NCBI GenBank assembly: GCA_015069135.1
Contig: SVJE01000007.1
Location: 1-64,000, forward strand
Length of the DNA: 64,000 bases
Direction: 5' to 3'
Source: Oscillospiraceae bacterium
GTDB taxonomy: Bacteria; Bacillota; Clostridia; UBA1212; SIG427
Shown piece by piece: positions 18,358-28,204 of the stretch (the first letter of the stretch is position 1; the number at the start of each line of letters is the position of its first letter). The notes under the pieces are model-generated. The model saw only the letters and a list, made by a program, of their open reading frames with translations. It was not told where the DNA came from and did no database searches. Both the position numbers and the translations under genes were made by a program.

Positions 18358-18854
18358 ATTACTACCTCCAGAAGTTTTTTAGATTTTCTGTCTAAAGCAG
18401 AAATCTCAGGAATCTCATATCGGTTTCCATCAAAGTCAATAAGTAAAAGTCTGTTTCCACCTAATTTAATAAAATTTGCAGGTGAATTAGGCACAGCAAT
18501 ACTTCTTTTACCTGCATCTGTAATCACATCCATATACACATGACCAAAATCATCCTTTAGAGTCTCAATCTTGGTAATTATCGGTACAAAATATCTGTCA
18601 GCAAGTTCTTTTTCTACATGGGTTCTGTTTTCATCTGACAGAAGTCTTATATCCCTGATAATTCCCAATTCATTACTCATATCTTTATGAACCGCAGAAG
18701 TTTTTACAGAAATATATTCCATAGGTTTAGACAGCGGAAAAGCTCTTTGCAAGACTACGTCAGGATAGCTTTCTCCCATGTATTCAAGGGTAAGGATACC
18801 ACCGGCTGTTCTTCCGAACCTTATCTCATTTTCTTTCATAAACTCAATTGCCAT
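18354..18854 (-). CDS. DUF1854 family protein
   Basis: A 166-residue soluble protein of the DUF1854 family, known to be encoded beside zinc-ribbon ABC exporters. It begins MAIEFMKENEIRFGRTAGGIL and has no membrane segment. It overlaps the upstream ABC gene by 11 bases and the downstream ABC gene by 4, so all three should be made in fixed ratio. A regulatory or assembly subunit of the exporter is the natural inference. Confidence 0.8.
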   Translation of the reverse strand: MAIEFMKENEIRFGRTAGGILTLEYMGESYPDVVLQRAFPLSKPMEYISVKTSAVHKDMSNELGIIRDIRLLSDENRTHVEKELADRYFVPIITKIETLKDDFGHVYMDVITDAGKRSIAVPNSPANFIKLGGNRLLLIDFDGNRYEIPEISALDRKSKKLLEVVI

Positions 18855-21186
18855 CTTCTTCCTTAAGCCCCCTTACTTTTAATGCTTCCTTCTGTATATC
18901 GTATAACCGCTTATATACGCCACCTTCTATTTTACTAAGTTCCCAATGGGTTCCGGTTTCTACTATTTTACCGCCTTCAATAACTATAAGTCTGTCGGCG
19001 TTTCTCAAAGTAGAAAGCCTGTGAGCAATATTAAAGGTTGTTCTTCCTTTCGAAAACTTCTCCATTGCACTCTGGATTTCCATTTCTGTTTTTGTGTCCA
19101 CTGCAGAAGTGGCTTCATCCAGAACAAGAATTTTAGGATTCATAAGGATAGCTCTCGCCAATGCAATTCGCTGCCTCTCGCCACCGGACAAACTTTGTGC
19201 CCCACCGCCTATATATGTGTCATATCCGTCAGAAAGATTCATTATAAAATTATGAGCACAGGCATCTTTTGCAGCAGCTATAATTTCGTCTCTGGTTGCT
19301 CCGGGCTTTGCATAAGCAATATTGTCCGCAACTGTTCCGGTAAAAAGGTATGTATCCTGAAGCACAATACCAATACCCCTTCTTAAGCAGTCAAAGGAAT
19401 AATCTTTAACATTTACGTCATCAATATATATACCACCTGAATCCACATCATACATTCTTGTAATCAGGTTTATAAGTGTTGTCTTACCCGCTCCGGAATG
19501 ACCTACAATACCAATCATTTCTCCAGGCTTAACATCTAATGAAACATCTGTTAAAACAGGTACATTGGGAATATAACTGAAGCATACATTTTCAAGTTTA
19601 ACGTGACCTGTCAATTCTTCTTTAACATAAGGATTATCTTTTTCAGGAACATCAGAAACAGAATCCATGACTTCGAACACACGGTTTGCTGCCTGCAAAG
19701 CTCTTGCAAAATGCTGTATCATACCTGTAAACCACTGAATAGGACTGTACAGCATACCGGCATAAGAAACCATTGTTGTAAGTTCACCAAAAAGCAGATT
19801 GCCATTCATAATCTGAAGACCACCCACCAGATAAACCAACAAAGAACCTATCCACATAAGAGTTCCTGCAAAGGGGAATAAAGTTGCACCTGTTTTGGAT
19901 ATACGGGTTTCCACAGTAGCAAAATCAATACTCTTATCATCAAAATTTTCTACTTCTTGTTCCTCACGACCAAAGGCTTTTACAACTTTTCTTCCAGCGA
20001 AAGAATTATTCATTGTTGAGTTAAGATCAGATCTTCTCTTATGTGATCGTCTGAACATTTTGAAAAACCTTGGCATAAAAGTTCTTGTAAACATAAACAA
20101 GAAAGGAATAGGAATAAGCACCAATACTGTTACCAAAGGTGACATCATGGCCATAATAATTATGGCAGAAACAAGCTGGGCTCCCATAAGGATAGCTCTC
20201 GGGATACCGTCAATAAAGAACCACTGAACCTCATTTGAATCATTGTTTATTCTTGTCATCAAATTACCGGTTTCTCTATCGGTAAAAAATTTAATTGAGA
20301 GTTTTTGCATTGAAGCAAATGTCTCTGTTTTTAAGCGATATATAACATCTGAAGCAAATTTAGCATTAACTCGACCGCTTAATGCATCTAAAAACTTACT
20401 TAATGCAGAAACAGCTATCATTAAAAGTACTACCGGAAAAATCATACCATAGTACTTACCCTCAGGATTAAGTACTTCATCCATATATATTTTACCGGAT
20501 ATATATGTACCTACAACCATAAAAAGAGCAGACAAAAGTAAAAGTGAAAGTGTAATTATAACTTGCACCTTATAATGTTTTGCATACTCCATCAAACGGC
20601 TGAAAACTTTCTTTTTATCTACACACTTATCGCAGACTTCTCCATTGTGAGGTTTTAAAGGCCCTCCACATTTTTTGCAACTTCTGGGACCATGACCGTG
20701 ACCGGGTCCGTGTTCTTCCATATCTTCAAGTGTAATGTCACCTTTTTCTCTTAAAATCCCCAGGTGCTTTATAAACATAGACGCCTCTCTGGCTTTACCA
20801 TTAGAGATACGACCAACTATAATTTTTTCTTCTGTTTCAATATTTTTCAGAGACAAAATACCTGAAGTAGGCAGATTCTCACAAACTAAATCTTTGTATT
20901 TCTCGTATTCATATATGTCATAGAAACCCGGCATCCAACCTTTTTCCGGAACATTTTCACCGGAAATCACACAAAGCTCCCCAGGTGTGGCAATCAACCA
21001 ACTCTCGCCAAAACAAAAGTCCATGGTGAAATCCATCATTAAGGAAAGCTTAACATCTTCCTTTTTAAGTTTATATGTAGAAAGGCACTCCTCTATGTAT
21101 GGTGGAATATATCCTATAGGACCATGTTCTCCCTGCCCTTTAGGGCTATACACTTTATTATTTTTTTTAGGTTTTCTTTTTCTCAT
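18844..21186 (-). CDS. ABC exporter half with zinc ribbon (partner)
   Basis: A 780-residue fused permease-ATPase similar in layout to its partner at 16111. An N-terminal domain of about 160 residues has a His/Gly patch (EEHGPGHGHGPRSC), then comes a four-Cys ribbon (CKKCGGPLKPHNGEVCDKC). Six helices follow. The ATPase has GHSGAGKTT, LSGGERQR, ILVLDEATSAVD and NIAHRLST. Both halves keep the catalytic Glu, unlike many heterodimeric exporters with one dead site. The His-rich patch next to the ribbon could bind metal. It starts 5 bases after the rluB stop, so rluB is probably the first gene of this operon. Confidence 0.85.
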   Translation of the reverse strand: MRKRKPKKNNKVYSPKGQGEHGPIGYIPPYIEECLSTYKLKKEDVKLSLMMDFTMDFCFGESWLIATPGELCVISGENVPEKGWMPGFYDIYEYEKYKDLVCENLPTSGILSLKNIETEEKIIVGRISNGKAREASMFIKHLGILREKGDITLEDMEEHGPGHGHGPRSCKKCGGPLKPHNGEVCDKCVDKKKVFSRLMEYAKHYKVQVIITLSLLLLSALFMVVGTYISGKIYMDEVLNPEGKYYGMIFPVVLLMIAVSALSKFLDALSGRVNAKFASDVIYRLKTETFASMQKLSIKFFTDRETGNLMTRINNDSNEVQWFFIDGIPRAILMGAQLVSAIIIMAMMSPLVTVLVLIPIPFLFMFTRTFMPRFFKMFRRSHKRRSDLNSTMNNSFAGRKVVKAFGREEQEVENFDDKSIDFATVETRISKTGATLFPFAGTLMWIGSLLVYLVGGLQIMNGNLLFGELTTMVSYAGMLYSPIQWFTGMIQHFARALQAANRVFEVMDSVSDVPEKDNPYVKEELTGHVKLENVCFSYIPNVPVLTDVSLDVKPGEMIGIVGHSGAGKTTLINLITRMYDVDSGGIYIDDVNVKDYSFDCLRRGIGIVLQDTYLFTGTVADNIAYAKPGATRDEIIAAAKDACAHNFIMNLSDGYDTYIGGGAQSLSGGERQRIALARAILMNPKILVLDEATSAVDTKTEMEIQSAMEKFSKGRTTFNIAHRLSTLRNADRLIVIEGGKIVETGTHWELSKIEGGVYKRLYDIQKEALKVRGLKEEDGN

Positions 21187-21191
21187 TTATT

Positions 21192-21908
21192 TTATTCTCT
21201 GAATAATGCTTCAAAGTCCTTTTCTTTAAGATATCTCCAAGCACCCGGTTTTAAATTACCAAGTTCAAGAGCACCAATGCTGATTCTTTCCAATGAAAGA
21301 ACCGGATGACCGATTTCCTGCATCATACGTCTAACCTGACGGTTTCTGCCTTCCTTAATAGAAATTTCAGCAATAGCATTTTTACCTTTGTAGCCAACAA
21401 CATCCAATACTGCAGGTTCTGTTTTGCCATCCTCCAGCATAATACCTGCTGCAAATTCTTCTACATTTTTTTCATTGGGAACACCCTTAACCACAGCTCT
21501 GTAGGTCTTCCAAACTTCATAAGACGGATGTGTAAGTTTCTGCATAAAATCCCCGTCATTGGTTAACAGAAGCAATCCGGATGTGTCATAGTCAAGACGT
21601 CCTACCGGAAAGATTCTGGCCTCAACATCTTCCTTAAGAATGTCCACTACACAAGGTCTTTCTCTGTCGTCTGTTACAGCACATATATATCCTGTAGGTT
21701 TATTCATCATTATATAGTATTTTTTCTTTTCCACTTGAACAGGTTTTCCGTCAACCTTAACTTTATCTTTAGAGGTAACCTTAACGCCCTGCTGAGTTAT
21801 TACTTGCCCATTTACGGAAACACGGCCCTCTTGTATAAGCTGCTCTGCGTTACGTCTGGAAGCAACTCCACACATTGCTAAATATTTTTGTAATCTGATT
21901 TCTTCCAT
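21192..21908 (-). CDS. rluB: RsuA/RluB-family 23S/16S pseudouridine synthase
   Basis: A 238-residue rRNA pseudouridine synthase. An N-terminal S4 RNA-binding domain (IRLQKYLAMCGVASRR) is followed by the catalytic domain with GRLDYDTSGLLLLTNDG, containing the catalytic Asp. GRNRQVRRM follows near the end. Small-subunit or large-subunit specificity cannot be told apart here. The ribosome site GGAGCAGAGG precedes the ATG. It lies between the UPF0210 gene and the ABC exporter operon. Confidence 0.85.
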   Translation of the reverse strand: MEEIRLQKYLAMCGVASRRNAEQLIQEGRVSVNGQVITQQGVKVTSKDKVKVDGKPVQVEKKKYYIMMNKPTGYICAVTDDRERPCVVDILKEDVEARIFPVGRLDYDTSGLLLLTNDGDFMQKLTHPSYEVWKTYRAVVKGVPNEKNVEEFAAGIMLEDGKTEPAVLDVVGYKGKNAIAEISIKEGRNRQVRRMMQEIGHPVLSLERISIGALELGNLKPGAWRYLKEKDFEALFRE

Positions 21909-21932
21909 AGCTCTTTTTAGACCTCTGCTCCT

Positions 21933-23294
21933 TTAATTTCTCAGGCTGTGTATCGGAGCCGGTATTCTTCCGCCTCTTTCAATAAAATCATGGCTGCTAT
22001 TTTTATTTACTGCCATTACAGGACCTGAACCTAACAGTCCACCAAATTCTACTGTATCACCTACATCAAGACCAGGTGCAGGAATTACTCTTACAGCAGT
22101 TGTCTTGTTATTTATCATGCCTATAGCTGCTTCATCTGCTATCATAGCAGAAATCGTAGATGCAGGAGTATCTCCGGGCACTACTATCATATCAAGACCT
22201 ACTGAACAAACACAGGTCATAGCTTCTAATTTTTCTAATGTAAGACTTCCTGATACAACAGCATCTATCATGCCTTCATCTTCACTTACAGGTATGAAAG
22301 CACCACTTAACCCCCCTACGTGAGATGAGGCCATTACACCGCCTTTTTTAACTGCATCATTAAGAAGTGCAAGAGCTGCTGTAGTACCATGAGCACCACA
22401 CTGTTCCAGACCCATCTCTTCTAAAATGCGGGCTACACTGTCTCCCACCGCAGGAGTTGGTGCTAATGATAAGTCCACAATACCAAATGGTACACCAAGT
22501 CTTTCACTGGCTTCTCTTGCAACAAGCTGTCCCATTCTGGTTACTTTAAAGGCAGTCTTTTTAATGGTTTCCGCAACTACACTGAAGTCCTGACCTTTTA
22601 CCTGTTCCAATGCACATTTTACAACACCGGGACCACTCACACCTACGTTTATTACACACTCAGGCTCACCTACACCGTGGAAAGCACCTGCCATAAAAGG
22701 ATTGTCCTCAGGAGCATTGGCAAACACAACTATTCTCGCACAGGAAGAACCACCTGTTAAGGCAGAAAGTTCTGCAGCTTCTTTTATAATAAAGCCCATT
22801 TCTTTAACAGCATCCATATTGATACCGGATTTTGTAGTACCCACATTTACACTGCAACATACTCTTGATGTAGCCATTAATGCTTCCGGAATAGATTTTA
22901 TTAACGTTCTGTCTGCATCTGTGTAACCTTTATGTACCAAGGCAGAAAAACCACCTATAAAGTTTACACCTGTAGCTTCAGCCGCTTTCTCTAATGTTCT
23001 GGCTAATTTTACACAGCCATCCACATCGGCTCTGCCTATAATCAAAGAAGCAGGAGTAATAGATATTCTCTTGTTAATAATCGGAATACCCAACATTGTC
23101 TCAATTTCCTGACACACAGGTACCAGGTTTCCTGCTTTTTCACAGATTTTTTCATATACATTATTACAGGTCTCATCTATATTGGAACCAACACAATCCA
23201 AAAGGCTAATGCCCATAGTTACGGTTCTGATATCCAGATGTTCTTCCTGTATCATTTTTATAGTTTCTAAAATATTTTCAGGTGATAAAAACAC
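21933..23294 (-). CDS. UPF0210 (PFL-like) family protein
   Basis: A 453-residue conserved protein of the UPF0210 family, function unknown, whose members are distantly PFL-like. Family landmarks include [15 protein letters not shown] near the start and Gly-rich blocks such as [19 protein letters not shown]. The start is a GTG at 23294 with AAGGAGAAG upstream. It is paired with the small ACT-domain gene, an arrangement conserved across Firmicutes, which suggests amino-acid sensing by the ACT partner. Confidence 0.85.
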   Translation of the reverse strand: MFLSPENILETIKMIQEEHLDIRTVTMGISLLDCVGSNIDETCNNVYEKICEKAGNLVPVCQEIETMLGIPIINKRISITPASLIIGRADVDGCVKLARTLEKAAEATGVNFIGGFSALVHKGYTDADRTLIKSIPEALMATSRVCCSVNVGTTKSGINMDAVKEMGFIIKEAAELSALTGGSSCARIVVFANAPEDNPFMAGAFHGVGEPECVINVGVSGPGVVKCALEQVKGQDFSVVAETIKKTAFKVTRMGQLVAREASERLGVPFGIVDLSLAPTPAVGDSVARILEEMGLEQCGAHGTTAALALLNDAVKKGGVMASSHVGGLSGAFIPVSEDEGMIDAVVSGSLTLEKLEAMTCVCSVGLDMIVVPGDTPASTISAMIADEAAIGMINNKTTAVRVIPAPGLDVGDTVEFGGLLGSGPVMAVNKNSSHDFIERGGRIPAPIHSLRN

Positions 23295-23318
23295 TTTTCT
23301 TCTCCTTCAAACGAATCA

Positions 23319-23591
23319 TCAGATTTGATGCATAGAATCAAAAATAGACTCATGCTGAAGCTGAATCTTTAACTGCATAGAATCACCAAGAAGTTTCATT
23401 TCTTCAGCTAATTTGTGAAAAGGTTCTGTTGCAGAAGCTACATCTACTAGCACTATCATGGTAAAAATATTTTCCATAATTGTCTGACTAAGGTCTAAAA
23501 TGTTTACGTTCTTTTCGGCCAAGGCATTGCTGACTGCAGCAATAATACCGACTTTATCTTTGCCTACTACTGTAAGAACAGCTTTATCCAT
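23319..23591 (-). CDS. ACT domain protein (UPF0237)
   Basis: A 90-residue stand-alone ACT domain (AVLTVVGKDKVGIIAAVSNA at the start), a regulatory ligand-binding fold that usually binds amino acids. It has an excellent ribosome site AAGGAGG and lies 24 bases before the UPF0210 gene, with which it likely forms a functional pair. Confidence 0.88.
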   Translation of the reverse strand: MDKAVLTVVGKDKVGIIAAVSNALAEKNVNILDLSQTIMENIFTMIVLVDVASATEPFHKLAEEMKLLGDSMQLKIQLQHESIFDSMHQI

Positions 23592-23611
23592 AAAAATACC
23601 TCCTTAAACCA

Positions 23612-24502
23612 TTAAGGCAACTGCTTAAGTGCATACTTTGAAGACGCAGTTTCCAAAGCAGTTTTCAATGTATCAGCATCAGCATTTACAGAATATGAAG
23701 CAATGGAGAAGATTGCTTTGTTGTACAATTCATTGCTGATTCTTGTGTTAAGACCTGACAGTGTCTCTCCACCATAAAGTGTAGTCCAGAGTACTGTTGT
23801 ATAGCCTCTTTGTTTAGCAATAGCCAGATCCCTTATACTGAACTTTCCGCCGATAGGTCTGAAATATTTCAATGTTGCATCTTGACCCATTATAGCTTTA
23901 TATCCGTCTTCAACTTCTTTAAGTGCCGCATTATATTCATCAATAGTAAGAACAGACATGTTGTTTCCTTCAACAATTTTACCTCTGTTACCAATCTGAT
24001 GACCTTCATCAATAATGCGCTTTGTTATATCCTCAACATTACCTTGGAAAAATTCATTTGTTACAAAGAATATAGCCTTAGCTCCTGTATTTTTAAGTGC
24101 ATCAAGTATTGCAGCTACATCCTTGATATCGCTAGCTTCACCATATCCTACATCAAAAGTAATGTAAGCGCCTTCCTGACCAAACTGGCTACCATCAACT
24201 GCACATCCGTACTTTGCCATTTGATCCAATACAGAGCTATCAAGCCCGGAAGATGAACTTCCTTCAGCAAAAGAAGGACTCCATGTAATAGTATCTGTCG
24301 GTAACGTGGAAATCTCGTCAGCAGACACACCCGGAGTTACTTCAGGTACAGCTGTTGCATCTGTCCCTGCTTCACCGGTACCTACAGGTGATGATGTTGG
24401 CATTTCTTCTTTATTGCCGTCTCCGCTGAAAGCTCCTACCCATATTACAGTAGTGACAAGTATTAAAAGTATTACTAACGATATTATCTGACTTTTTCTC
24501 AT
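23612..24502 (-). CDS. NodB-like polysaccharide deacetylase homologue, degenerate active site
   Basis: A 296-residue exported protein. It has a signal or anchor helix at residues about 4-25, a Thr/Ser/Pro-rich linker to about 85, then a NodB-type barrel resembling PdaA/PdaB. The metal motif reads TFDVGYG where active enzymes have TFDDG or TFDNG. The HxxGNHxxxH motif reads HQIGNRGKIVEGN, losing the second metal His. The later RPIGGKFS corresponds to RPPxG. Catalysis is therefore doubtful; glycan binding is possible. Start 24502 has GGAGAA nine bases upstream. It follows the PBP2 gene by 85 bases. Confidence 0.75.
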   Translation of the reverse strand: MRKSQIISLVILLILVTTVIWVGAFSGDGNKEEMPTSSPVGTGEAGTDATAVPEVTPGVSADEISTLPTDTITWSPSFAEGSSSSGLDSSVLDQMAKYGCAVDGSQFGQEGAYITFDVGYGEASDIKDVAAILDALKNTGAKAIFFVTNEFFQGNVEDITKRIIDEGHQIGNRGKIVEGNNMSVLTIDEYNAALKEVEDGYKAIMGQDATLKYFRPIGGKFSIRDLAIAKQRGYTTVLWTTLYGGETLSGLNTRISNELYNKAIFSIASYSVNADADTLKTALETASSKYALKQLP

Positions 24503-24587
24503 TTCGCATCTTCTCCGTTGTTGCATTAATAAAAAACAAAATATACAGTTTATTTTACCATAAATAATTAACAATTAACAGTACCTA

Positions 24588-26735
24588 TTAAGGTGCCGGT
24601 GTAACCACAGGTTCTAAAGAAACACCAGGTGTAGCAATTGGTGCCGGTGTTGGTGTGGGTAGTGGCTCAATATTGAAATAATCTTCCATAACTTTAGCTG
24701 CGGTAGGTAAAGAATACCTTCCCCATGCACCGTGTTCAACAAATACTGAAACAGCCACCTCCGGATTTTTAGCAGGTGCATAACAAATTACAGCTGAATG
24801 GGAGCTCTGACCCAATGCTTCAAGACCAGTCTGGGCTGTACCGGTTTTAGCTGCCACAAAACCATGTTCAAAATTAGCAAATGCTACATTGGCCGATGTG
24901 GATTTTGTATCAACAACAGCTTTCATACCAGCTTTTACAATATCCAGTGTTTCACTATTTATATCAAGTTTCACCCTATTGTTTGAATTATTTACTTTTT
25001 CCTCTCCGTCAGCAGCAACAGACTTAAGTATCAGTGTTGGTTGATTTCTGTAACCACCATTTCCCAATGCTGCTGCATAGTTACACAATTGAAGAGGTGT
25101 AAACTGTGTGTATAACTGGCCTATAGCTGTCTGGGCTGTATCTGACATACCCCATACGTGAGTTTTGTCAGTTTCTTTAATTGCCATTGTGTCACGATTA
25201 CTTCTGTATCCGGCATATTCTCCTATTTCAATACCGGTACGTTCACCAAGCCCCAGCATTTTTGCATATCTGTCTATATTATCCACACCAACACCCTCTA
25301 CAAGAGTAATCTGCTGGAAATATGAGTTGCAGGACATTGTGAATGCTGTGTCCATAGAAATAACACCATGGTTACCTTGGCAGTCATGTTCCATTCCTTC
25401 AAGAATAAGTTTACCTGTACAGGTTTCCTGTTGCCAACGACCTGAAATTTTCCCTGATTCCAAAGCTGCTATAGCAGAAACCGCTTTGAAAGTAGAACCT
25501 ACAGGATATAAGCCTTGTGTGGCCCTGTTAAGGCTGGGAGATGCAGGGTCTGTAAATATAGCACTGATAGCAGCCTGAGCTTCTTTATCATCTGAAGAGG
25601 CAATAAAAAGATTATTGTCGTAGGCCGGATAACTAACCATGGCAAGAACCGCACCGTTTCTTGCGTCTTCCATTACAACAGTTCCCGCATTTGCATCACC
25701 AAAGTTCATGGCTTTATCATCTTTAGTCTTAACAGTATTTTCTATTTGTGCCACAAGAGCATCATAGGCAGTTTTCTGATAGTTAATGTCTATAGTAAGA
25801 TATATATCTTTACCCGGTATTGCCTCCACAACTTCTGCAGTTCTTACAATGCCTGCTTCGGAATCATAATAAACCTTACGATAGCCTTCTGTACCTCTTA
25901 AATCAGCTTCACAAGCTTGTTCAATTCCCGTTTTACCGATAAGGTCATTTTCTTTATAACCCCGGTCTTTCAATTGGTTATATTCGGTTTCGTCAATACC
26001 CCTTATATAGCCTATAATATGACTGGTCAGTTCCGGATAGTAATAAACTCTTTTATATGACAAATCTGTATAAACACCAGGATAATTAAGATATCCTGTT
26101 TCAATTGCCATCATAGTTTCTTCAGAAATATCTTCAGCAACAGTCATAGGATAAAGAGTACTCAAACCCTGAGTTCTGGTAGCATATCTTATAGCCATAA
26201 TTTTATATGCTTCTTCATCAGAATATTTTTCATCAATACCAAAAAGCTCTGTTTTCAAATAATCAAAGGCGTCCTTGGCAGTTTTTATCTTTTCTTTATC
26301 TTCTTTTTTACTAACAACTGTAGAAATCCAAGCACTTCTCTTGGAAGAATTTTCATCTCCGTCAAGTTGTGTTCCCCACTGTAAAGCTTCATTTATATAA
26401 GGTGCCAGCAGATTAATATATCTGTCTCCGTTTGTCTCCAGAAGATTAAGCAATTCAAGATACATTGCATCTCGTTCCTCCTGGGGACTGTTTACATAAG
26501 TCATTTGTAACTTGTATGTCACCCTGCTACCTGCCAGTTTCACACCATTACGATCATATATATCTCCTCGTCTGGCTTCCAATGCAATGGTGGCCTGGTT
26601 CTTGGTACTCACTATAGCATCATAATCATCTCCGTGAATAATCTGAAGACTATAAAGCTTAATGCATATGAGAGACATGCAAAAAATCACACCAAGGCAT
26701 ATATATAAAAATCTGTTTTTTAATAACTTCTTCAC
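24588..26735 (-). CDS. mrdA: penicillin-binding protein 2
   Basis: A 715-residue class B PBP, the transpeptidase of the elongation complex. It has one N-terminal membrane helix, a dimerisation domain (ARRGDIYDRNG) and a transpeptidase domain with the three catalytic motifs: STFK (PVGSTFKAVSA), SCN (MSCNSYFQ) and KTGTAQ. A Pro/Thr-rich tail (PLPTPTPAPIATP) likely spans the wall. The start is GTG at 26735 with GGAAAGGG upstream. Last of the radC-mreB-mreC-mreD run, the usual cell-shape cluster. Confidence 0.93.
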   Translation of the reverse strand: MKKLLKNRFLYICLGVIFCMSLICIKLYSLQIIHGDDYDAIVSTKNQATIALEARRGDIYDRNGVKLAGSRVTYKLQMTYVNSPQEERDAMYLELLNLLETNGDRYINLLAPYINEALQWGTQLDGDENSSKRSAWISTVVSKKEDKEKIKTAKDAFDYLKTELFGIDEKYSDEEAYKIMAIRYATRTQGLSTLYPMTVAEDISEETMMAIETGYLNYPGVYTDLSYKRVYYYPELTSHIIGYIRGIDETEYNQLKDRGYKENDLIGKTGIEQACEADLRGTEGYRKVYYDSEAGIVRTAEVVEAIPGKDIYLTIDINYQKTAYDALVAQIENTVKTKDDKAMNFGDANAGTVVMEDARNGAVLAMVSYPAYDNNLFIASSDDKEAQAAISAIFTDPASPSLNRATQGLYPVGSTFKAVSAIAALESGKISGRWQQETCTGKLILEGMEHDCQGNHGVISMDTAFTMSCNSYFQQITLVEGVGVDNIDRYAKMLGLGERTGIEIGEYAGYRSNRDTMAIKETDKTHVWGMSDTAQTAIGQLYTQFTPLQLCNYAAALGNGGYRNQPTLILKSVAADGEEKVNNSNNRVKLDINSETLDIVKAGMKAVVDTKSTSANVAFANFEHGFVAAKTGTAQTGLEALGQSSHSAVICYAPAKNPEVAVSVFVEHGAWGRYSLPTAAKVMEDYFNIEPLPTPTPAPIATPGVSLEPVVTPAP

Positions 26736-26751
26736 TTAAAAACCCTTTCCG

Positions 26752-27333
26752 TTAATGAGGACTTAATCGTCGCCATAAAATATATGTTGGGAAAATCATA
26801 GCTACCAAAGCTATCATATTCATGAAAGCTCCCGGTAAAATGATTTTTACAAAATGTGCACCATAATTTGTATACAGCACTGCTCCTTCGCCTGAAATAA
26901 CGCTAATCAATCTTATAATCAGGCTTTCAATTATCCCAAAGCCCAAAAACAAAGGTACACCTGCACCTATAATTCTCAGTTTTGCATTAAGAAAATCTTC
27001 TGATAATTGACAAGCTACAAAAGCTACATACATATAAAGTATACCGTAAAGACCTATATACCTACCAAAAAGCACATCCATGGCAAGGCCGGAAAAAATC
27101 CCCAGTAACATTGCTCTTGATGGTTTGCATTTGATAGCCGCCAGATAAACAAAAACAAGTACCAGATCAGGTGATGCACCGAAAAAACCATTCTGAATGA
27201 ATATCAGCAGAAACACAGACACAATACAATATATAATCAGCAAAACACCTTCCGGCTTTCTGTGCTGATATTTTAAATGTTTTGATGCTCTGTATACCTC
27301 AATGTGAGGCATCCCGTTTCTGTTATCCTGCAT
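26752..27333 (-). CDS. mreD: rod shape-determining protein MreD
   Basis: A 193-residue integral membrane protein with about five hydrophobic helices, of normal MreD length, linking MreC and PBP2 in the elongasome. Sequence is poorly conserved in this family, so the call rests on length, topology and the position between mreC (11-base overlap) and PBP2. Confidence 0.85.
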   Translation of the reverse strand: MQDNRNGMPHIEVYRASKHLKYQHRKPEGVLLIIYCIVSVFLLIFIQNGFFGASPDLVLVFVYLAAIKCKPSRAMLLGIFSGLAMDVLFGRYIGLYGILYMYVAFVACQLSEDFLNAKLRIIGAGVPLFLGFGIIESLIIRLISVISGEGAVLYTNYGAHFVKIILPGAFMNMIALVAMIFPTYILWRRLSPH

Positions 27334-28201
27334 TTTCTGGGGTTACCTCCGGTAATATAATCTGGCCTATATCTTTTTTAGGAGTCATTACAAACACTTT
27401 ATCTATACTTCTTAAATTTGCAGCAGGACTCGCAATTGCATATCTGGTACCACTAGCTTTATCTATACCTATCTCTGTAATAACACCTACCCTGATACCA
27501 TACGGATACACATCCCCACTATTAGAAGTAACCAAAGTGTCTCCCACATTTATTACGGCATCGTCAAGGATTCTGTCTATTCTTAAATAAGAACCACCCT
27601 CATCATCGTATGTACCTGTTACACGTAACATTTCATTGTTTTCCAGGGTTCTTACAATAATCTTATTCTGCTCATCCACAACAGAAATAACTTTTGAAGA
27701 AATAGGGCCAGCTGTACCAACTACACCTACAAGTCCTTCAGAAGTCACCACAAAAGAACCTTCTTCAACGCCATCACTGGTGCCACAACTTATTGTAAAC
27801 ATGTTAAACATTTCAGAAATATCGCCCGCAATAACCTCTGCACCTACGATTTCAAATTCAGAATGTGCTTCTTTAAAATCCAACATTCCTTTAAGTTCAG
27901 CATTTTCTTTCTGTAAAATTTCATTTTCAACTGCTGCATTTTCCAGAACTGCATTTTCATCTCTCAATTGTTCCAGTTCAGTAGTCACCTCTTCTGCATT
28001 AAAAAGCAGATTAAAGCCGTTCTTAATATTTTTACCCCATGAACTGAACTTCTCCTGAATTACATTGACAGGAGATGCAAATAACCTGTACATACCATGT
28101 GTAGGAGAAGATGGTGATGCAGACACCAAAAGCATAACAACCAGAAAAACTGTAATCGCTGCAATAACTATAAGTATTTTACTATTTTTTTTGTTTTTCA
28201 C
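27323..28201 (-). CDS. mreC: rod shape-determining protein MreC
   Basis: A 292-residue protein with one N-terminal membrane helix, a coiled coil at about 65-105 (rich in ELEQLRDENAVLENAAVENE), and the extracellular double beta-barrel (GLVGVVGTAGPISSKVISV). It organises wall synthesis beneath MreB. Three bases separate it from mreB. Confidence 0.92.
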   Translation of the reverse strand: MKNKKNSKILIVIAAITVFLVVMLLVSASPSSPTHGMYRLFASPVNVIQEKFSSWGKNIKNGFNLLFNAEEVTTELEQLRDENAVLENAAVENEILQKENAELKGMLDFKEAHSEFEIVGAEVIAGDISEMFNMFTISCGTSDGVEEGSFVVTSEGLVGVVGTAGPISSKVISVVDEQNKIIVRTLENNEMLRVTGTYDDEGGSYLRIDRILDDAVINVGDTLVTSNSGDVYPYGIRVGVITEIGIDKASGTRYAIASPAANLRSIDKVFVMTPKKDIGQIILPEVTPENAG

Positions 28202-28204
28202 TTT

